64,000 nucleotides of DNA, taken from contig NZ_JAKILT010000005.1 of assembly GCF_023283535.1 (NCBI RefSeq), forward strand, positions 1 to 64,000, written 5' to 3'. The translations under genes were made by a program, and so were the position numbers. Under the pieces are notes generated by a model. The model saw only the letters and a program-made list of their open reading frames with translations, did no database searches and was not told the DNA's origin. Numbering within the stretch: the stretch's first letter is position 1; each line of letters starts with the position of its first letter. Positions 38,208 through 49,644 of this stretch are shown here, piece after piece. Origin of the DNA: Shewanella sairae (GTDB lineage Bacteria; Pseudomonadota; Gammaproteobacteria; Enterobacterales; Shewanellaceae).

Positions 38208-38621
38208 TTACTCAGCTGTGTTTTCAGCGCTTTCTTCTACTTCTTCAGCAGCTTCTGCACGTGGTGCACGCTCTTCAGATGAACGACGTGTGTCGCGCTC
38301 GTCTTTAGCTTTAGCCATTGGAGATGCTTCAGTGATGGCAGCTTTAGTACGCATAACCATGCTACGCAAAACAGCGTCGTTGAAACGGAAAGCTGTTTCA
38401 AGTTCTTCAACCGCTTCTGCAGTAGTCTCTACGTTCAATAGAACATAGTGAGCTTTATGCAATTCGATGATTGGGTAAGCCAATTGACGACGGCCCCAGT
38501 CTTCTAAACGGTGGATTTGACCGCCAGCTTGGGTAAGAATACCCGTGTAACGTTCGATCATACCTGGCACTTGTTCACTCTGATCAGGGTGAACTAAAAA
38601 TACGATTTCATAATGACGCAT
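38208..38621 (-). CDS. rpsF: 30S ribosomal protein S6
   Basis: S6 pairs with S18 on the 30S platform. The 137-residue protein has [44 protein letters not shown] and a long acidic C-terminal tail ([15 protein letters not shown]) of the kind that RimK can extend with glutamate in E. coli. I chose the ATG at 38621 because AAGGAGC precedes it; a longer frame begins at 38744. A strong promoter lies at 38716-38744. Confidence 0.97.
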   Translation of the reverse strand: MRHYEIVFLVHPDQSEQVPGMIERYTGILTQAGGQIHRLEDWGRRQLAYPIIELHKAHYVLLNVETTAEAVEELETAFRFNDAVLRSMVMRTKAAITEASPMAKAKDERDTRRSSEERAPRAEAAEEVEESAENTAE

Positions 38622-38715
38622 TTTTTGCTCCTTACGGTTATCTAGCCTCGTTGTTGGCTCAGTCAAACCTAATAGAGGCAAGGAACTAATTAAAGTGACT
38701 GAATTAAGCCGCGGA

Positions 38716-38744
38716 ATATTACATAAACCAGAGCAATAATTCAA
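38716..38744 (-). promoter_or_regulatory. Promoter of the rpsF operon
   Basis: On the minus strand TTGAAT (38739-38744) and TAATAT (38716-38721) are 17 bp apart and are followed by a G+C-rich discriminator TCCGCGG, typical of growth-rate-controlled ribosomal promoters. It lies about 90 bp before the rpsF start. Confidence 0.75.
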
Positions 38745-38863
38745 GTAATATGTCGCGTCTTATTTTTACGCCCCAAAGATGGCTGCACCTAAGTTCAGAT
38801 AAACCTAACTGCAACGGTTTGTCATGCTGAACGCTATAGGCTGAAAAGCCAAAGTAATCTAGT

Positions 38864-38891
38864 TTGCGTGCAGACTGATTCTAGGTATTAT
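38864..38891 (+). promoter_or_regulatory. Promoter of the DUF481 gene
   Basis: TTGCGT (38864-38869) and TATTAT (38886-38891) are separated by 16 bp, about 55 bp before the ATG at 38947. Confidence 0.5.
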
Positions 38892-38946
38892 GTGGCAGGG
38901 ATAAAATGACGATATTTGAATCGAAACAACACCAAGAATAAGAATA

Positions 38947-39690
38947 ATGCTAAAAAAACTCACTGTTGTATTTGCGCTATTGTTTCCGCAGGCAGCTTTT
39001 GCGCTCGTGCCGCCGGACTACCAAGAGCCACCTAGTGATCTAACCGCTGAAATTGAAGCGGGCTTTCAGCTCAATACGGGTAACACCGAATCCAGCAGTT
39101 TTAACGGCAGAACTAAACTGGTTTACGACACTAACCAGACTCGTCAAGAAGGTACGGTTAAAGCCTACTTCGCTGCTGATGATGAGAAAACAACTGCGGA
39201 AAAGTACGACTTACAATTGCAGTCGAGCTACAAAATCAACGGCGGCTACTTTTTCGGTCGTGGTGATTTCACTTGGGATCAATTTGGTAGTTATACCCGC
39301 ATATCAACGGTCTCTGGTGGTTACGGTTTCGATGCTGTCAGCACCTCAAAAACTAAACTAAGTTTAGAAATTGGTCCCGGTTATCGTTATAACCTACCGA
39401 TAGCGACGGACGACGACCCCATTCCTGAAGCGAACAAAGATGTCATCTTACGTACTGCAGCAAAGTTTGAGATGAAACTGCAAGAATATACCAGTCTTAA
39501 CGCCGATTTGACCGCTGAGACTGGCGAAGATAATAACACTCTTGCGTTAGACATGAGCTATAAAAACACCCTATTTCAAGATTGGGCATTTAAGATTGGC
39601 GTTAACGTCAAATACACTGAAGTGGTACCAGAAGGCTCAAAACAAACCGATACGATTACCACCTTCAATCTGCTTTATACGTTCCAGTAA
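38947..39690 (+). CDS. DUF481-family outer membrane beta-barrel protein
   Basis: The 247-residue protein has a signal peptide (LTVVFALLFPQAAFA) and a DUF481/YdiY-type barrel: EIEAGFQLNTGNTESSSFNG, a core of alternating strands, and a C-terminal FNLLYTFQ. Barrels of this type are of unknown function; salt-induced members are known. It stands alone, with its own promoter and a terminator after it. Confidence 0.85.
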   Translation: MLKKLTVVFALLFPQAAFALVPPDYQEPPSDLTAEIEAGFQLNTGNTESSSFNGRTKLVYDTNQTRQEGTVKAYFAADDEKTTAEKYDLQLQSSYKINGGYFFGRGDFTWDQFGSYTRISTVSGGYGFDAVSTSKTKLSLEIGPGYRYNLPIATDDDPIPEANKDVILRTAAKFEMKLQEYTSLNADLTAETGEDNNTLALDMSYKNTLFQDWAFKIGVNVKYTEVVPEGSKQTDTITTFNLLYTFQ

Positions 39691-39693
39691 CAC

Positions 39694-39723
39694 AAAAAAG
39701 CCTGCAAACAGTTGCAGGCTTTT
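39694..39723. terminator. Bidirectional terminator between the DUF481 and prolyl oligopeptidase genes
   Basis: A 12-bp stem AAAAGCCTGCAA / TTGCAGGCTTTT with a 4-nt loop has T-rich flanks in both directions, so it can end both convergent transcripts. Confidence 0.85.
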
Positions 39724-39757
39724 ACGGTTATTCAATCAGCATATAGCTGACAAACGT

Positions 39758-41845
39758 CTATTTCAACTGTTGCATCAAGTAAGCATAAACCATGGAGCTT
39801 AGCTCGGCTGCTTGATTATTATCAGCAGCGCCTGCATGTCCGCCCTCGATGTTTTCGTAATATAGAACATCGATTCCCATGCCTTCCATCTTAGCCACCA
39901 TTTTACGAGCATGACCTGGATGCACTCGGTCGTCACGAGTAGATGTCGTGAAAAAGACCTTTGGATAAGCGGTATTGGCTTTCAGGTTATGATATGGCGA
40001 GAAAGTTTTGATGTACTCCCACTGCGCAGGCACTTCAGGGTTACCGTATTCACCCATCCAGCTAGCCCCCGCTAAAAGCTGGCTATAACGCTTCATATCA
40101 AGTAAAGGTACTTGGCAAACAACTGCATTGTAGAGTTCTGGTCGACGGGTAAATGCTGCGCCCATTAATAAGCCACCGTTACTGCCACCTTGGATCCCTA
40201 AATGCTCACTTGAGGTTATCTTCTTAGCAATTAAGTCTTCAGCAATAGCTTCAAAATCTTCATAAGCTTTGTGACGATTTTGCTTAAGCGCAGCTTGATG
40301 CCATGCTGGGCCGTATTCACCGCCGCCACGAATATTGGCTAATACATAAACGCCCCCCTGCTCCAACCAGTTTTTACCGATTGTTGCCGAGTAAAATGGA
40401 CGCAACGAAACTTCAAAACCACCATAGCCATAAAGCAAAGTAGGATTACTACCATCAAGCTTTAAATCTTTTGCCATCACCACAAAGTAAGGCACCTTAG
40501 TCCCGTCCTTTGATGTGGCAAAGTATTGCTTGGTTTCAAATTTATCAGCAGCGAATTGCTGCTTCATGCCTTTAACCTTGTCAGCTTTCATGGTCACCGC
40601 ATTAAAACTATATAAGCTTGAAGGCTCCAAGAAACTGGTGAAGTTAACAAAGAACTCATCACTATCACGTTCAACATCGAACACGCTAATGGTGCCATTA
40701 GCGTCAAACGGCGCTTGCATACTTTTCCATTGGTCATCTTTCGCTTGAGTGTAACGAATCAGCTTACCTTTAACGTTATCTAACCAAGTCACTAAAATTG
40801 CACTTTTAGTAAAGCTCACCTGTGAAATAGACGCCGTAGCTGACGGCTCTACCAAGGTAGTAAATGTTGGCTGTTGTGCAATCAGTTGCTCAATAGGCGT
40901 ATAGATGATGCTGCCTTGCTTAAACTGCTTACCCTTATGTTGTAAGTCGCTCTTTAGCTCAACATACAACTGACCATTAAAGAAACCTTTAATATCTGCA
41001 TCTTGAGGCAGTGGTAGCTGAGTAAGTTTGCCATCACGATATACGTAGTGATCCGCGGTATAAAACGTTAATGATTCGGTAACGATTTCAAGCGAATTAT
41101 CACCATCAAACAATACATAGCCTGATACAGCAACTGAGCTCTGAGCACCGCTAAACACCGTTCTGGCACTCGATAACGGGGTGCCGCGTTGCCACTGTTT
41201 TACGATCTTAGGGTAGCCAGAATCTGTCATACTGTTGTCACCAAAATCAGTGCCAACAAAAACATTATTTTTATCAATCCAGCTTAGATTTGATTTTGCT
41301 TCTGGTAAGAAAAATGGCTGCTTTGCCTCTGCGACAAACTCCAACGTATTTAAGTCAAACTCTCGCACTTCAGTAGCATCAGCGCCGCCACGAGAAAGCG
41401 ACACAAAACAACGGTCATTTTCAGGGTAACGACAATTAAAGCCTTTATAAACCCAGTTTACGCCTTCATCTTTACCCAGTTTGTCGATATCGAGTACGGT
41501 TTGCCACTTAGGAGAAGCCTTCTGGTATTCCTCCATGGTTGTACGGCGATAGATCCCGCGAACATGGTTCTCATCTTTCCAAAAGTTATACAGGTAATCA
41601 CCAATGCGACTGGCGTAGGGAATGCGCTCTTTATCGTTGAGAATAGCTAAACTATTACTCACCAAACCATCAAACCCTTCATAGGCTTTGATCTCTTTCG
41701 CTGAAATGGCATTTTGCTGTTTCACCCACTCCATCTGCTTCTTACCTTCGACATCTTCTAGCCAAAGGTAGTTATCCTCTTCAGCGCAAGCCGGGGCGGC
41801 AGTAACAGCCCCAAGCACACACAAAGATAAAAGTTGATTACGCAT
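39758..41845 (-). CDS. Secreted prolyl oligopeptidase-family serine peptidase (S9A)
   Basis: The 695-residue enzyme has a signal peptide (LLSLCVLGAVTAAPACA) followed by an N-terminal beta-propeller and a C-terminal alpha/beta hydrolase domain. Active-site motifs are GGSNGGLLMG (Ser near residue 548), an Asp in TSTRDDRVHPGHARKM, and His in EGGHAGA. RGGGEYGPAWH is the conserved S9A signature. It cleaves short peptides after proline in the periplasm. It is a single gene. Confidence 0.93.
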   Translation of the reverse strand: MRNQLLSLCVLGAVTAAPACAEEDNYLWLEDVEGKKQMEWVKQQNAISAKEIKAYEGFDGLVSNSLAILNDKERIPYASRIGDYLYNFWKDENHVRGIYRRTTMEEYQKASPKWQTVLDIDKLGKDEGVNWVYKGFNCRYPENDRCFVSLSRGGADATEVREFDLNTLEFVAEAKQPFFLPEAKSNLSWIDKNNVFVGTDFGDNSMTDSGYPKIVKQWQRGTPLSSARTVFSGAQSSVAVSGYVLFDGDNSLEIVTESLTFYTADHYVYRDGKLTQLPLPQDADIKGFFNGQLYVELKSDLQHKGKQFKQGSIIYTPIEQLIAQQPTFTTLVEPSATASISQVSFTKSAILVTWLDNVKGKLIRYTQAKDDQWKSMQAPFDANGTISVFDVERDSDEFFVNFTSFLEPSSLYSFNAVTMKADKVKGMKQQFAADKFETKQYFATSKDGTKVPYFVVMAKDLKLDGSNPTLLYGYGGFEVSLRPFYSATIGKNWLEQGGVYVLANIRGGGEYGPAWHQAALKQNRHKAYEDFEAIAEDLIAKKITSSEHLGIQGGSNGGLLMGAAFTRRPELYNAVVCQVPLLDMKRYSQLLAGASWMGEYGNPEVPAQWEYIKTFSPYHNLKANTAYPKVFFTTSTRDDRVHPGHARKMVAKMEGMGIDVLYYENIEGGHAGAADNNQAAELSSMVYAYLMQQLK

Positions 41846-42010
41846 GTAAACATCCTGTTATTAGATTTTATGGGCTTAAATTACTGTATTTTGGTAAATA
41901 ATTGAATAGATGATCGACGCGGGCACCTTTTAAGGTGTAACAAAGGGTTTCCTTTAGGCTTTCAAAACCATTGAAACGTCAATGATGGACAATCAAATAA
42001 CAGATACAAA

Positions 42011-42041
42011 AATGCCGATAAGCATTTATCTTATCGGCATT
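42011..42041 (-). terminator. Terminator after rlmB
   Basis: A 12-bp stem AATGCCGATAAG / CTTATCGGCATT with a 7-nt loop is followed on the minus strand by TTTTTG, 50 bp past the rlmB stop. Confidence 0.85.
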
Positions 42042-42090
42042 GTTTTATTACTTGGCGTAGAGCCTAGCGTAGTTATTACACCAACCGGTA

Positions 42091-42831
42091 TTAGGCTAAA
42101 CGTTGACGCACAGCTTCAAACAAGCAAACGCCAGTCGCTACCGATACGTTTAAGCTAGAAACGCTACCCGCCATAGGGATAGACACTAAAGTGTCACAGC
42201 CTTCACGTGACAAGCGGCGCAGACCTTTGCCTTCAGCGCCCATTGCGATAGCTAACGGGCCTGTTAGGCTCGCTTGGTATAGCTCACAATCTGCTTCACC
42301 GGCTGCACCAATAATCCAAATACCTTTTTCTTGCAGACTACGCATAGTACGGGCAAGGTTAGTTACTTGATATAAAGGCACGACTTCTGCCGCGCCACAA
42401 GCGACTTTGCTCACGACTGGCGTTAAGCCAACAGAGTTATCTTTTGGTACGATAACGCCATGTACGCCAGCTGCGTCTGCATTACGTAGGCACGCGCCTA
42501 GGTTATGTGGATCTGTCACGCCATCAAGGATAAGCAAGAACGGCACTTCAGTCTTTTCTAGCATCGCCGATAATTCATTATCGCTAAGTATTTTCGCAGG
42601 CTTAACCTTAGCAACCACACCTTGGTGTTGACCGCCATCAGACTTTTCATCCAATGCTTTACGCGAAGCATACTGCACTGACACGCCCCATTCAGCAGCC
42701 ATTGCAAGGATAGGAGTCAGTCTTGCGTCATCACGACCTTGAAGTACCCACATCTCAATCACACGCTCAGGGCTGTTTTTCAGTACCGCTTCAACAGCGT
42801 GCAGTCCAAAGGTCATATCTTGCTTTTTCAT
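42091..42831 (-). CDS. rlmB: 23S rRNA (guanosine-2251-2'-O)-methyltransferase
   Basis: RlmB methylates G2251 in the peptidyl-transferase P loop of 23S rRNA. The 246-residue SPOUT-family protein has the substrate-binding N-terminal domain, then [34 protein letters not shown], and the knotted SAM site [13 protein letters not shown] and [16 protein letters not shown]. It starts at the base after the rnr stop, so the two are one operon, as in E. coli. Confidence 0.97.
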   Translation of the reverse strand: MKKQDMTFGLHAVEAVLKNSPERVIEMWVLQGRDDARLTPILAMAAEWGVSVQYASRKALDEKSDGGQHQGVVAKVKPAKILSDNELSAMLEKTEVPFLLILDGVTDPHNLGACLRNADAAGVHGVIVPKDNSVGLTPVVSKVACGAAEVVPLYQVTNLARTMRSLQEKGIWIIGAAGEADCELYQASLTGPLAIAMGAEGKGLRRLSREGCDTLVSIPMAGSVSSLNVSVATGVCLFEAVRQRLA

Positions 42832-45324
42832 CTATTTCTTACTCGCTTTACGCTTGGCTGACTTCGCTTTACTTGCTGAAGATTTTTTAGCCGAAGCTTT
42901 GGTCTTGGTCTTTTTAGCCGCAGCACTGCTGCCGCTCTTATATTTACCGCCGCTCGACTTACTGCCAGAGCGACTCTTGCTAGGCTTACGCTTATCCGCT
43001 GATTTAGATTCCTCAGAACCTGCTTCAGCACTTTTACCTCTTGAAGAGTCGCGTCGATTACCTAGCTTGGCACCTTCGCGATTAACGCGTTCACGTGCCG
43101 TCATTGGCTTGGTTGGTCTGCGGCGCTTACCACCAGCAGAGTCGCCTTCCATCATTAAATCAATTTGGCGGTCATCAAGATTAACCCCAGCCACTTTTAC
43201 AGTGACCGTATCGCCAATTTGATATACCTGCCCAGAAGCTTCACCCACTAGACGTTGGCGCATATTATCATATTGATAATAATCACTACCTAAACTTGAG
43301 ATATGCACTAGGCCGTCAATAAACAGGTCATTAAGACGCACAAACATACCAAAATGTGTCACTGAAGCAATGACCGCCTCAAAGGTGTCACCCACATGAT
43401 CTTGCATAAACTCGCATTTTAGCCAGTCATTTACATCACGCGTTGCTTCATCGGCACGGCGCTCGGTGGTTGAACACTCTTCACCAAGCTGATCTAGCTC
43501 TTCAATCTTATAGTGGTAGCCGCCATCTGGCGTCCACTGATCCGTTAACGCTATATTTTCTTGCTTAGCCAGTAAGTAGCGAATAACTCGGTGCAAAATC
43601 AAATCAGGATAACGACGAATTGGCGATGTGAAGTGTGAATACTCCTCTAATGCCAAACCAAAGTGACCTTCGTTATCTGGGGTATAGGTTGCTTGACGCA
43701 TAGAGCGCAGTAACATCACCTGAATTAGCTCTGCATCAGGTCTGTCAGCAATCTGTTCCATCACTGCTTGGTAATCTTTAGGCTCAGGGTCTAAGCCCCC
43801 TTCCATTGTTAAACCACGCTCTTTAAGGAAATCCTTAAAGTTAGTCAGCTTTTGCTCAGAAGGCGCTTCGTGTACACGGTACAACACTTCACCTTTGTGC
43901 TTTTTAACAAACTTAGCTGACGCAACGTTAGCCAAAATCATACATTCTTCAATGATCTTGTGGGCTTGATTACGGTGACTCGGTACAATTTTGTCGATTT
44001 TGCGTTGTTCATTGAAAATAAATTGCGTTTCAGTGGTTTCAAACGCAATTGCACCACGCTCTGCGCGAGTCTCTTCTAATGTCAGATACAATGACTGCAA
44101 TGTCTGTAAATGCGGGAAAACAGGCTTGAGCCCGTCGCTCACCTCACCGCCTTCAAGCATGTCAGCGACCTGGGTATAAGTTAAACGTGCATGTGAGTGC
44201 ATCACTGCAGGGTAAAACTTGTAACCGGATAACTTACCAACGGCTGAAATAGTCATTTCAGCAACCATACACAGGCGATCAACCTTAGGCATCAAAGAGC
44301 ACAGACCATTAGAGATCTTCTCTGGTAGCATAGGAATAACTTGCGATGGGAAATACACTGAGTTACCACGAGCGCGCGCTTCTTTATCAAGCGCAGACTC
44401 TGTACGTACATAATGACTCACATCAGCAATCGCCACCCATAAACGCCAGCCACCAGACTTTTTCTTCTCGGCGTATACGGCATCATCGAAGTCACGAGCA
44501 TCTTCACCATCAATGGTGACTAATGGTAAGTTACGTAAGTCAACGCGACCTTCTTTGTCAGCCTCGGTCACTTCATCAGGGATTTTACGTAATTTCTTTT
44601 CAATCAAGCCTGACCAAGTGTGTGGCAAATCGTAATTGCGTAGTGCAATCTCAATCTCCATACCTGGCGCCATCTCTTTGCCAAGCACTTCTGTCACTTT
44701 ACCAGCAGCTTTAACATAACGCCCTGGACGACGTGTCAGCTCAAGTACCACGATATCTCCCTGACGAGCGCCCTTACGGTCTTCTTCAGGAACCAGGATT
44801 TCTTGAGTGATGCGGCGGTCATCGGCAATCACAAAGCCCATACCTGCATCTAAGTGAAAACGGCCCACTAATGCGGCGCTACGTTCTTCCACCAGACGTA
44901 CAATACGTGCTTCACGACGGCCCTTGCGGTCTACACCGGCTTTTTGTGCGAGAACTTTATCACCGTGGAAATACATCAACATGTCACGGTTATTAATATA
45001 AAGGTCGTCACCACCTTCTTCTAGCTTCAAGAAGCCAAAGCCATCGCGGTGACCAATAACGGTACCAGTTAATAGGTCCATTCTCTCTGGCAAGCCATAA
45101 GACTGACCACGGGTAAAGACAAGCTCACCATCTCGCTCCATCGCACGCAGGCGACGACGAATAGCTTCTAATTGCTCTTCACCTTCAATTTTTAGGGCTG
45201 TGGCAATATGTTCACGCGTTAATGGTGACTTTTGCGAGCGCAAGTATTCCAAAATATACTCGCGGCTTGGGATAGGGTTTTCGTACTTTTCTTGCTCACG
45301 CTTAATATGCGGATCTTGTATCAT
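42832..45324 (-). CDS. rnr: Ribonuclease R
   Basis: RNase R is a 3'-5' exoribonuclease that degrades structured RNA and helps ribosome quality control. The 830-residue protein has a winged-helix start, two cold-shock domains, the RNB catalytic core ([10 protein letters not shown], with IADVSHYV and [13 protein letters not shown]), an S1 domain ([19 protein letters not shown]) and a Lys/Ser-rich tail that is longer than usual ([19 protein letters not shown]). That tail binds double-stranded RNA or ribosomes in E. coli. Confidence 0.97.
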   Translation of the reverse strand: MIQDPHIKREQEKYENPIPSREYILEYLRSQKSPLTREHIATALKIEGEEQLEAIRRRLRAMERDGELVFTRGQSYGLPERMDLLTGTVIGHRDGFGFLKLEEGGDDLYINNRDMLMYFHGDKVLAQKAGVDRKGRREARIVRLVEERSAALVGRFHLDAGMGFVIADDRRITQEILVPEEDRKGARQGDIVVLELTRRPGRYVKAAGKVTEVLGKEMAPGMEIEIALRNYDLPHTWSGLIEKKLRKIPDEVTEADKEGRVDLRNLPLVTIDGEDARDFDDAVYAEKKKSGGWRLWVAIADVSHYVRTESALDKEARARGNSVYFPSQVIPMLPEKISNGLCSLMPKVDRLCMVAEMTISAVGKLSGYKFYPAVMHSHARLTYTQVADMLEGGEVSDGLKPVFPHLQTLQSLYLTLEETRAERGAIAFETTETQFIFNEQRKIDKIVPSHRNQAHKIIEECMILANVASAKFVKKHKGEVLYRVHEAPSEQKLTNFKDFLKERGLTMEGGLDPEPKDYQAVMEQIADRPDAELIQVMLLRSMRQATYTPDNEGHFGLALEEYSHFTSPIRRYPDLILHRVIRYLLAKQENIALTDQWTPDGGYHYKIEELDQLGEECSTTERRADEATRDVNDWLKCEFMQDHVGDTFEAVIASVTHFGMFVRLNDLFIDGLVHISSLGSDYYQYDNMRQRLVGEASGQVYQIGDTVTVKVAGVNLDDRQIDLMMEGDSAGGKRRRPTKPMTARERVNREGAKLGNRRDSSRGKSAEAGSEESKSADKRKPSKSRSGSKSSGGKYKSGSSAAAKKTKTKASAKKSSASKAKSAKRKASKK

Positions 45325-45365
45325 TCATTTTCCAAATTATTGACATGGCCTCTTCTAGGCCATGC

Positions 45366-45989
45366 TTATTGTGGCGTTCTAAGGTGCTCTTTCTTTGCCC
45401 TAGCAACTGCGCTGGGCGGCATCTTTGCCTCTAACACCTTTAACAAATTAATTGCTTCGGCTTGTGTGGCTTCATCGCTAAACACTTCATTGTATAGCCA
45501 ATGAAAACCCACTTCGTAATCTCGAGGACTACCATAGCCCTCACCAAATAACCGAACCAACATCATGCGCGCAGGTAAATCACCTGTCGCGGCAGCTGGC
45601 AATGTATATTGCACAGCGCGTTGTTTATCTTCGATGACAAACTTACCATCGTGGTAATATTCAGCCATTCTCACCATGGCTTCAGCACTCCCCTGCACTG
45701 CAGAGGTTTTTAACATAGCAATTCCACGTGGCGGATTGGCCTTTACGCAGATGCCGTAATTGAGCATTTCCGCCCAAAGATACTGATACAAAGGCTGCTG
45801 TAACACCTCAGCCCTTGCTTCAATATCCTGCACTATCTGGCAATCATCTCCCTTAACTTGATTTAAATAACGCTTACTGCGGATTAGCTCAACAAGTTGC
45901 TCTTGAGTATAAACATCAACAGCTTTAAGCGTTGCCATACTTGGCATAGCCGATACCGACAAGATAATAACTAATACATAACGCAGCAT
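45366..45989 (-). CDS. motX: Sodium-type flagellar motor protein MotX
   Basis: MotX is a periplasmic component of Na+-driven flagellar motors that with MotY forms the T ring. The 207-residue protein has a signal peptide (LVIILSVSAMPSMA) and Sel1-like repeats (AVQGSAEAMVRMAEYYHDG, AATGDLPARMMLVRLFGEG) as in Vibrio MotX. I place motX next to purA and rnr in Shewanella from memory. The ATG at 45989 is preferred to a TTG at 46007. Its presence implies a sodium-driven polar flagellum, though motAB and motY are not in this window. Confidence 0.8.
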   Translation of the reverse strand: MLRYVLVIILSVSAMPSMATLKAVDVYTQEQLVELIRSKRYLNQVKGDDCQIVQDIEARAEVLQQPLYQYLWAEMLNYGICVKANPPRGIAMLKTSAVQGSAEAMVRMAEYYHDGKFVIEDKQRAVQYTLPAAATGDLPARMMLVRLFGEGYGSPRDYEVGFHWLYNEVFSDEATQAEAINLLKVLEAKMPPSAVARAKKEHLRTPQ

Positions 45990-46130
45990 AAGGGTTCTCG
46001 ATGACAAATAGGATTAATCTAATATCGCGTTCAAGTCTCAGTATTAAAAGATAACTTGAATATACTCTATTTTATGTCATCGGCAGTATAACGCATTTCT
46101 TGAGCACTGCGCACAGATGAGAAGACAATA

Positions 46131-46152
46131 AAAAGGCCGCTAATTGCGGCCT
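46131..46152 (-). terminator. Terminator after purA
   Basis: A stem AAGGCCGC / GCGGCCTC-type (7-8 bp, G+C rich) with a short loop is followed on the minus strand by TTTTTATTG. Confidence 0.75.
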
Positions 46153-46159
46153 CTTGTTA

Positions 46160-47488
<1,329 letters not shown>

Positions 47489-47521
47489 TTAGCAGATCTA
47501 TGGGGGCTGTAGGCAAGTCAT

Positions 47522-47710
47522 TTATGAAAAAATAATCAACAACACCGCACCGATAGCGAGCAAATAACCACCACAACCTTGTAGAAGCTGCTGATTTTGA
47601 TTGGAAATTTCTATTCTATGACCCCACCAACTTTTTATAAACAAAACTTGTGCAATTCCATCAATAAAGAGTCCAAAAGCTAACGACAGTTCGATTAACT
47701 TAAAAGACAT
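47522..47710 (-). CDS. yjeT: YjeT-like DUF2065 small membrane protein
   Basis: The 62-residue protein has two hydrophobic segments (LIELSLAFGLFIDGIAQVLF and GCGGYLLAIGAVLLIIFS), the pattern of DUF2065. E. coli YjeT also lies next to purA, which supports the name. The start at 47710 is uncertain; an in-frame ATG at 47725 would add five residues. Function is unknown. Confidence 0.7.
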   Translation of the reverse strand: MSFKLIELSLAFGLFIDGIAQVLFIKSWWGHRIEISNQNQQLLQGCGGYLLAIGAVLLIIFS

Positions 47711-48326
47711 AACAATGTGTTCCATAAGCTGAACAATGTAGTGGATGATCTGCTATTTTTGCCTTCAAGCAGCTCAAAAAGAGCGCTGGATGCTTAGTGT
47801 TAGTTTTCACAAATATGACCACCTTAGTGATAGTCGCCTTAATTTGGTTTAGCCACAGCGATTGTAAGGTTGATAAGGCTGATATCTGAATCAAGGGATA
47901 GGTCTAACTTGCAATTACAACGACTTTCAAGCCGTCGCTATGCTAAATCGCAACTAACTTACAAGTGATAGCAATTCATATCAGCAAGTAAACTACTGCA
48001 AATGCTTTCAGAAAAATTCAAGGCGAATAGCTGTAATAATGGTTATTCTCTTATAAATCTAGTCAACGCAGAAGTAGGCAGCCAAAAACGTTCCAGACTG
48101 GCGAGTTTTAGCTATTCTGATGCTGTAACTCTTAATAAACAAAGAGGGAACTTGAACCTAGTTCAACTATGCCCTTCGCTCGTTGCGAGCTGCATGGATG
48201 CAGCGAATGTCATTAAAGCACGACTATATGGATATAGGAGGTAGGGTAACGCAGGAGCAGTTACCGAGGAGCGCTTAATGCCCTTTGCCTCAAAACCGCT
48301 AAACTCTCGCTGAGTGACTAAATGTT

Positions 48327-48342
48327 TATACTGATTGGTATA
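48327..48342. repeat. Dispersed element TATACTGATTGGTAT, copy 2
   Basis: The 16-bp sequence TATACTGATTGGTATA matches the copies at 36961 and 54721 and marks the end of the repeat-like intergenic region. Confidence 0.7.
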
Positions 48343-48393
48343 AGCAAGCCATTCGCTTTCTGGCGATTGCAAAATCACTGTATTACAGATAAT

Positions 48394-48422
48394 AAAAAGC
48401 CCAGCATATAGCTGGGCTTTTT
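48394..48422 (-). terminator. Terminator after rpsI
   Basis: A 12-bp stem AAAAAGCCCAGC / GCTGGGCTTTTT with a 5-nt loop lies 18 bp past the rpsI stop and gives a T run on the minus strand. Confidence 0.88.
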
Positions 48423-48440
48423 GAATTCTGAAAGCAAAAA

Positions 48441-48833
48441 TTAACGCTTAGAGAACTGTGGCTTACGACGTGCTTTACGTAGACCAACTTTCTTACGCTC
48501 AACTTTACGAGCATCACGGGTTACGAAACCAGCAGCACGTAGAGTAGGACGTAGAGACTCGTCAAGTTCCATCAACGCACGGGTAATACCGTGACGGATA
48601 GCACCTGCTTGGCCAGTGTTACCACCACCCTTTACAGTTACCATGATGTCTAACTTCTCAGTCATTTCAACTAGCTCAAGTGGCTGACGAACAACCATAC
48701 GAGAAGTTTCACGACCGAAGTATTCGTCTAGAGGTAGCTTGTTAACGATGATGTTACCAGTACCTGCTTTAGCGAATACGCGAGCAGTAGATGTTTTGCG
48801 ACGGCCAGTGCCGTAGTATTGAGTTGCAGCCAT
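48441..48833 (-). CDS. rpsI: 30S ribosomal protein S9
   Basis: The 130-residue protein is the full length of E. coli S9 and has [30 protein letters not shown] and the basic C-terminal tail ending SKR, whose last Arg reaches the P-site tRNA. It follows rplM by 14 bp. Confidence 0.97.
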   Translation of the reverse strand: MAATQYYGTGRRKTSTARVFAKAGTGNIIVNKLPLDEYFGRETSRMVVRQPLELVEMTEKLDIMVTVKGGGNTGQAGAIRHGITRALMELDESLRPTLRAAGFVTRDARKVERKKVGLRKARRKPQFSKR

Positions 48834-48847
48834 TGCTATAATCCCGT

Positions 48848-49279
48848 TTAGATATCAAGTACTTGAGGTTGTTGTGCAGCGTGGTTATGCTCTGTACCAG
48901 CGTAAACTTTAAGCTTACGGAACATGGCACGGCCCAATGGACCTTTTGGTAGCATACCCTTAACAGCCTTTTCGATGATCATTTCAGGCTTATGAGCTTG
49001 TAGCTTCTCAAAACTGATCTGCTTAATGCCACCGATGAAACCTGAGTGTGAGTAGTAAACTTTGCCTTTAGCTTTGTTACCAGTCACAGCAACTTTATCA
49101 GCGTTAATAACGATGATGTAGTCACCAGTATCTACATGAGGCGTATACTCTGGCTTGTGCTTACCACGTAGGCGAGCAGCGATTTCAGTAGAGATACGAC
49201 CCAAAGTTTTACCTTCGGCGTCAACGACGAACCAATCACGAGTGACTGTTTCTGGTGTAGCAGTAAAAGTAGTCTTCAT
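48848..49279 (-). CDS. rplM: 50S ribosomal protein L13
   Basis: The 143-residue protein is L13 by length and by [21 protein letters not shown] and [16 protein letters not shown]. In E. coli, L13 binds its own mRNA leader to limit its synthesis. Here a leader of about 140 nt with a hairpin and a TATAAT promoter element lies upstream. Confidence 0.97.
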   Translation of the reverse strand: MKTTFTATPETVTRDWFVVDAEGKTLGRISTEIAARLRGKHKPEYTPHVDTGDYIIVINADKVAVTGNKAKGKVYYSHSGFIGGIKQISFEKLQAHKPEMIIEKAVKGMLPKGPLGRAMFRKLKVYAGTEHNHAAQQPQVLDI

Positions 49280-49644
49280 TTACAAAAACCCAATGTTAAA
49301 ATTCTGTCTCACATGCTTATGCCATCATTGGCAAAAACACAAAAAGTGCCATTCCCCGCCCCTTCGAGCAAAGAATAAGCTTTACAACTTCCACCTAATT
49401 GGTGGATAACGAGGGCAGGTTGCGGATTATAGACAAAGCTGAGTTAAAAATCACCTAATATTTTAGTTTAATTCTTATCAGTTTTATTTTATTCCGCCCC
49501 TAAGAGTGCGCTCATTTCAAAAAATACTCAGCAAACAGACTAAAGATCCCTCTAGTTAAGGCTCTTTACTGTCGCTTGAGAAAATTTCGGTCGCGAACAA
49601 TAAGCGATTCCGCTGCAGTTTTCTATTATTTTTAACCAGAAAAG
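49280..49644. other. Leader and promoter region of rplM, and gap to zapE
   Basis: On the minus strand a TATAAT element (49426-49431) followed by CCGC lies about 150 bp before rplM, and a stem CCACC / GGTGG (49391-49405) plus other pairings lie in the leader. This fits a structured L13 autoregulatory leader, known in E. coli; the particular target here is inferred. The remaining part to 49644 lies downstream of zapE and shows no gene. Confidence 0.5.
49426..49431 (-). promoter_or_regulatory. -10 element of the rplM-rpsI operon
   Basis: TATAAT with a following CCGC discriminator on the minus strand; the -35 is weak (GTGATT at 17 bp). Confidence 0.5.

Larger units (their letters stand above)
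38622..38946. other. Divergent intergenic region between rpsF and the DUF481 gene
   Basis: This 325-bp gap contains the rpsF promoter and, facing the other way, the promoter of the DUF481 gene at 38864-38891. No gene is visible. Confidence 0.7.
47711..48440. other. Repeat-like intergenic region between yjeT and rpsI
   Basis: This 730-bp gap has no convincing gene. It contains a perfect palindrome GCTGCATGGATGCAGC (48189-48204), an inverted repeat GGTAAC / GTTACC at 48245-48265 and a copy of the TATACTGATTGGTAT element at 48327-48342. The stretch between about 48000 and 48340 looks like a degenerate intergenic repeat. The rpsI terminator is at its end. Confidence 0.55.

Noticed and set aside
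47700..47894. 64-codon minus-strand frame overlapping the yjeT start
   Set aside because: It overlaps the better-supported small membrane protein in another frame and shows no family resemblance.
48002..48378. Opposed open frames of 80 and 71 codons near rpsI
   Set aside because: They overlap each other on opposite strands within a repeat-like segment that has hairpins, and neither has recognisable protein features.
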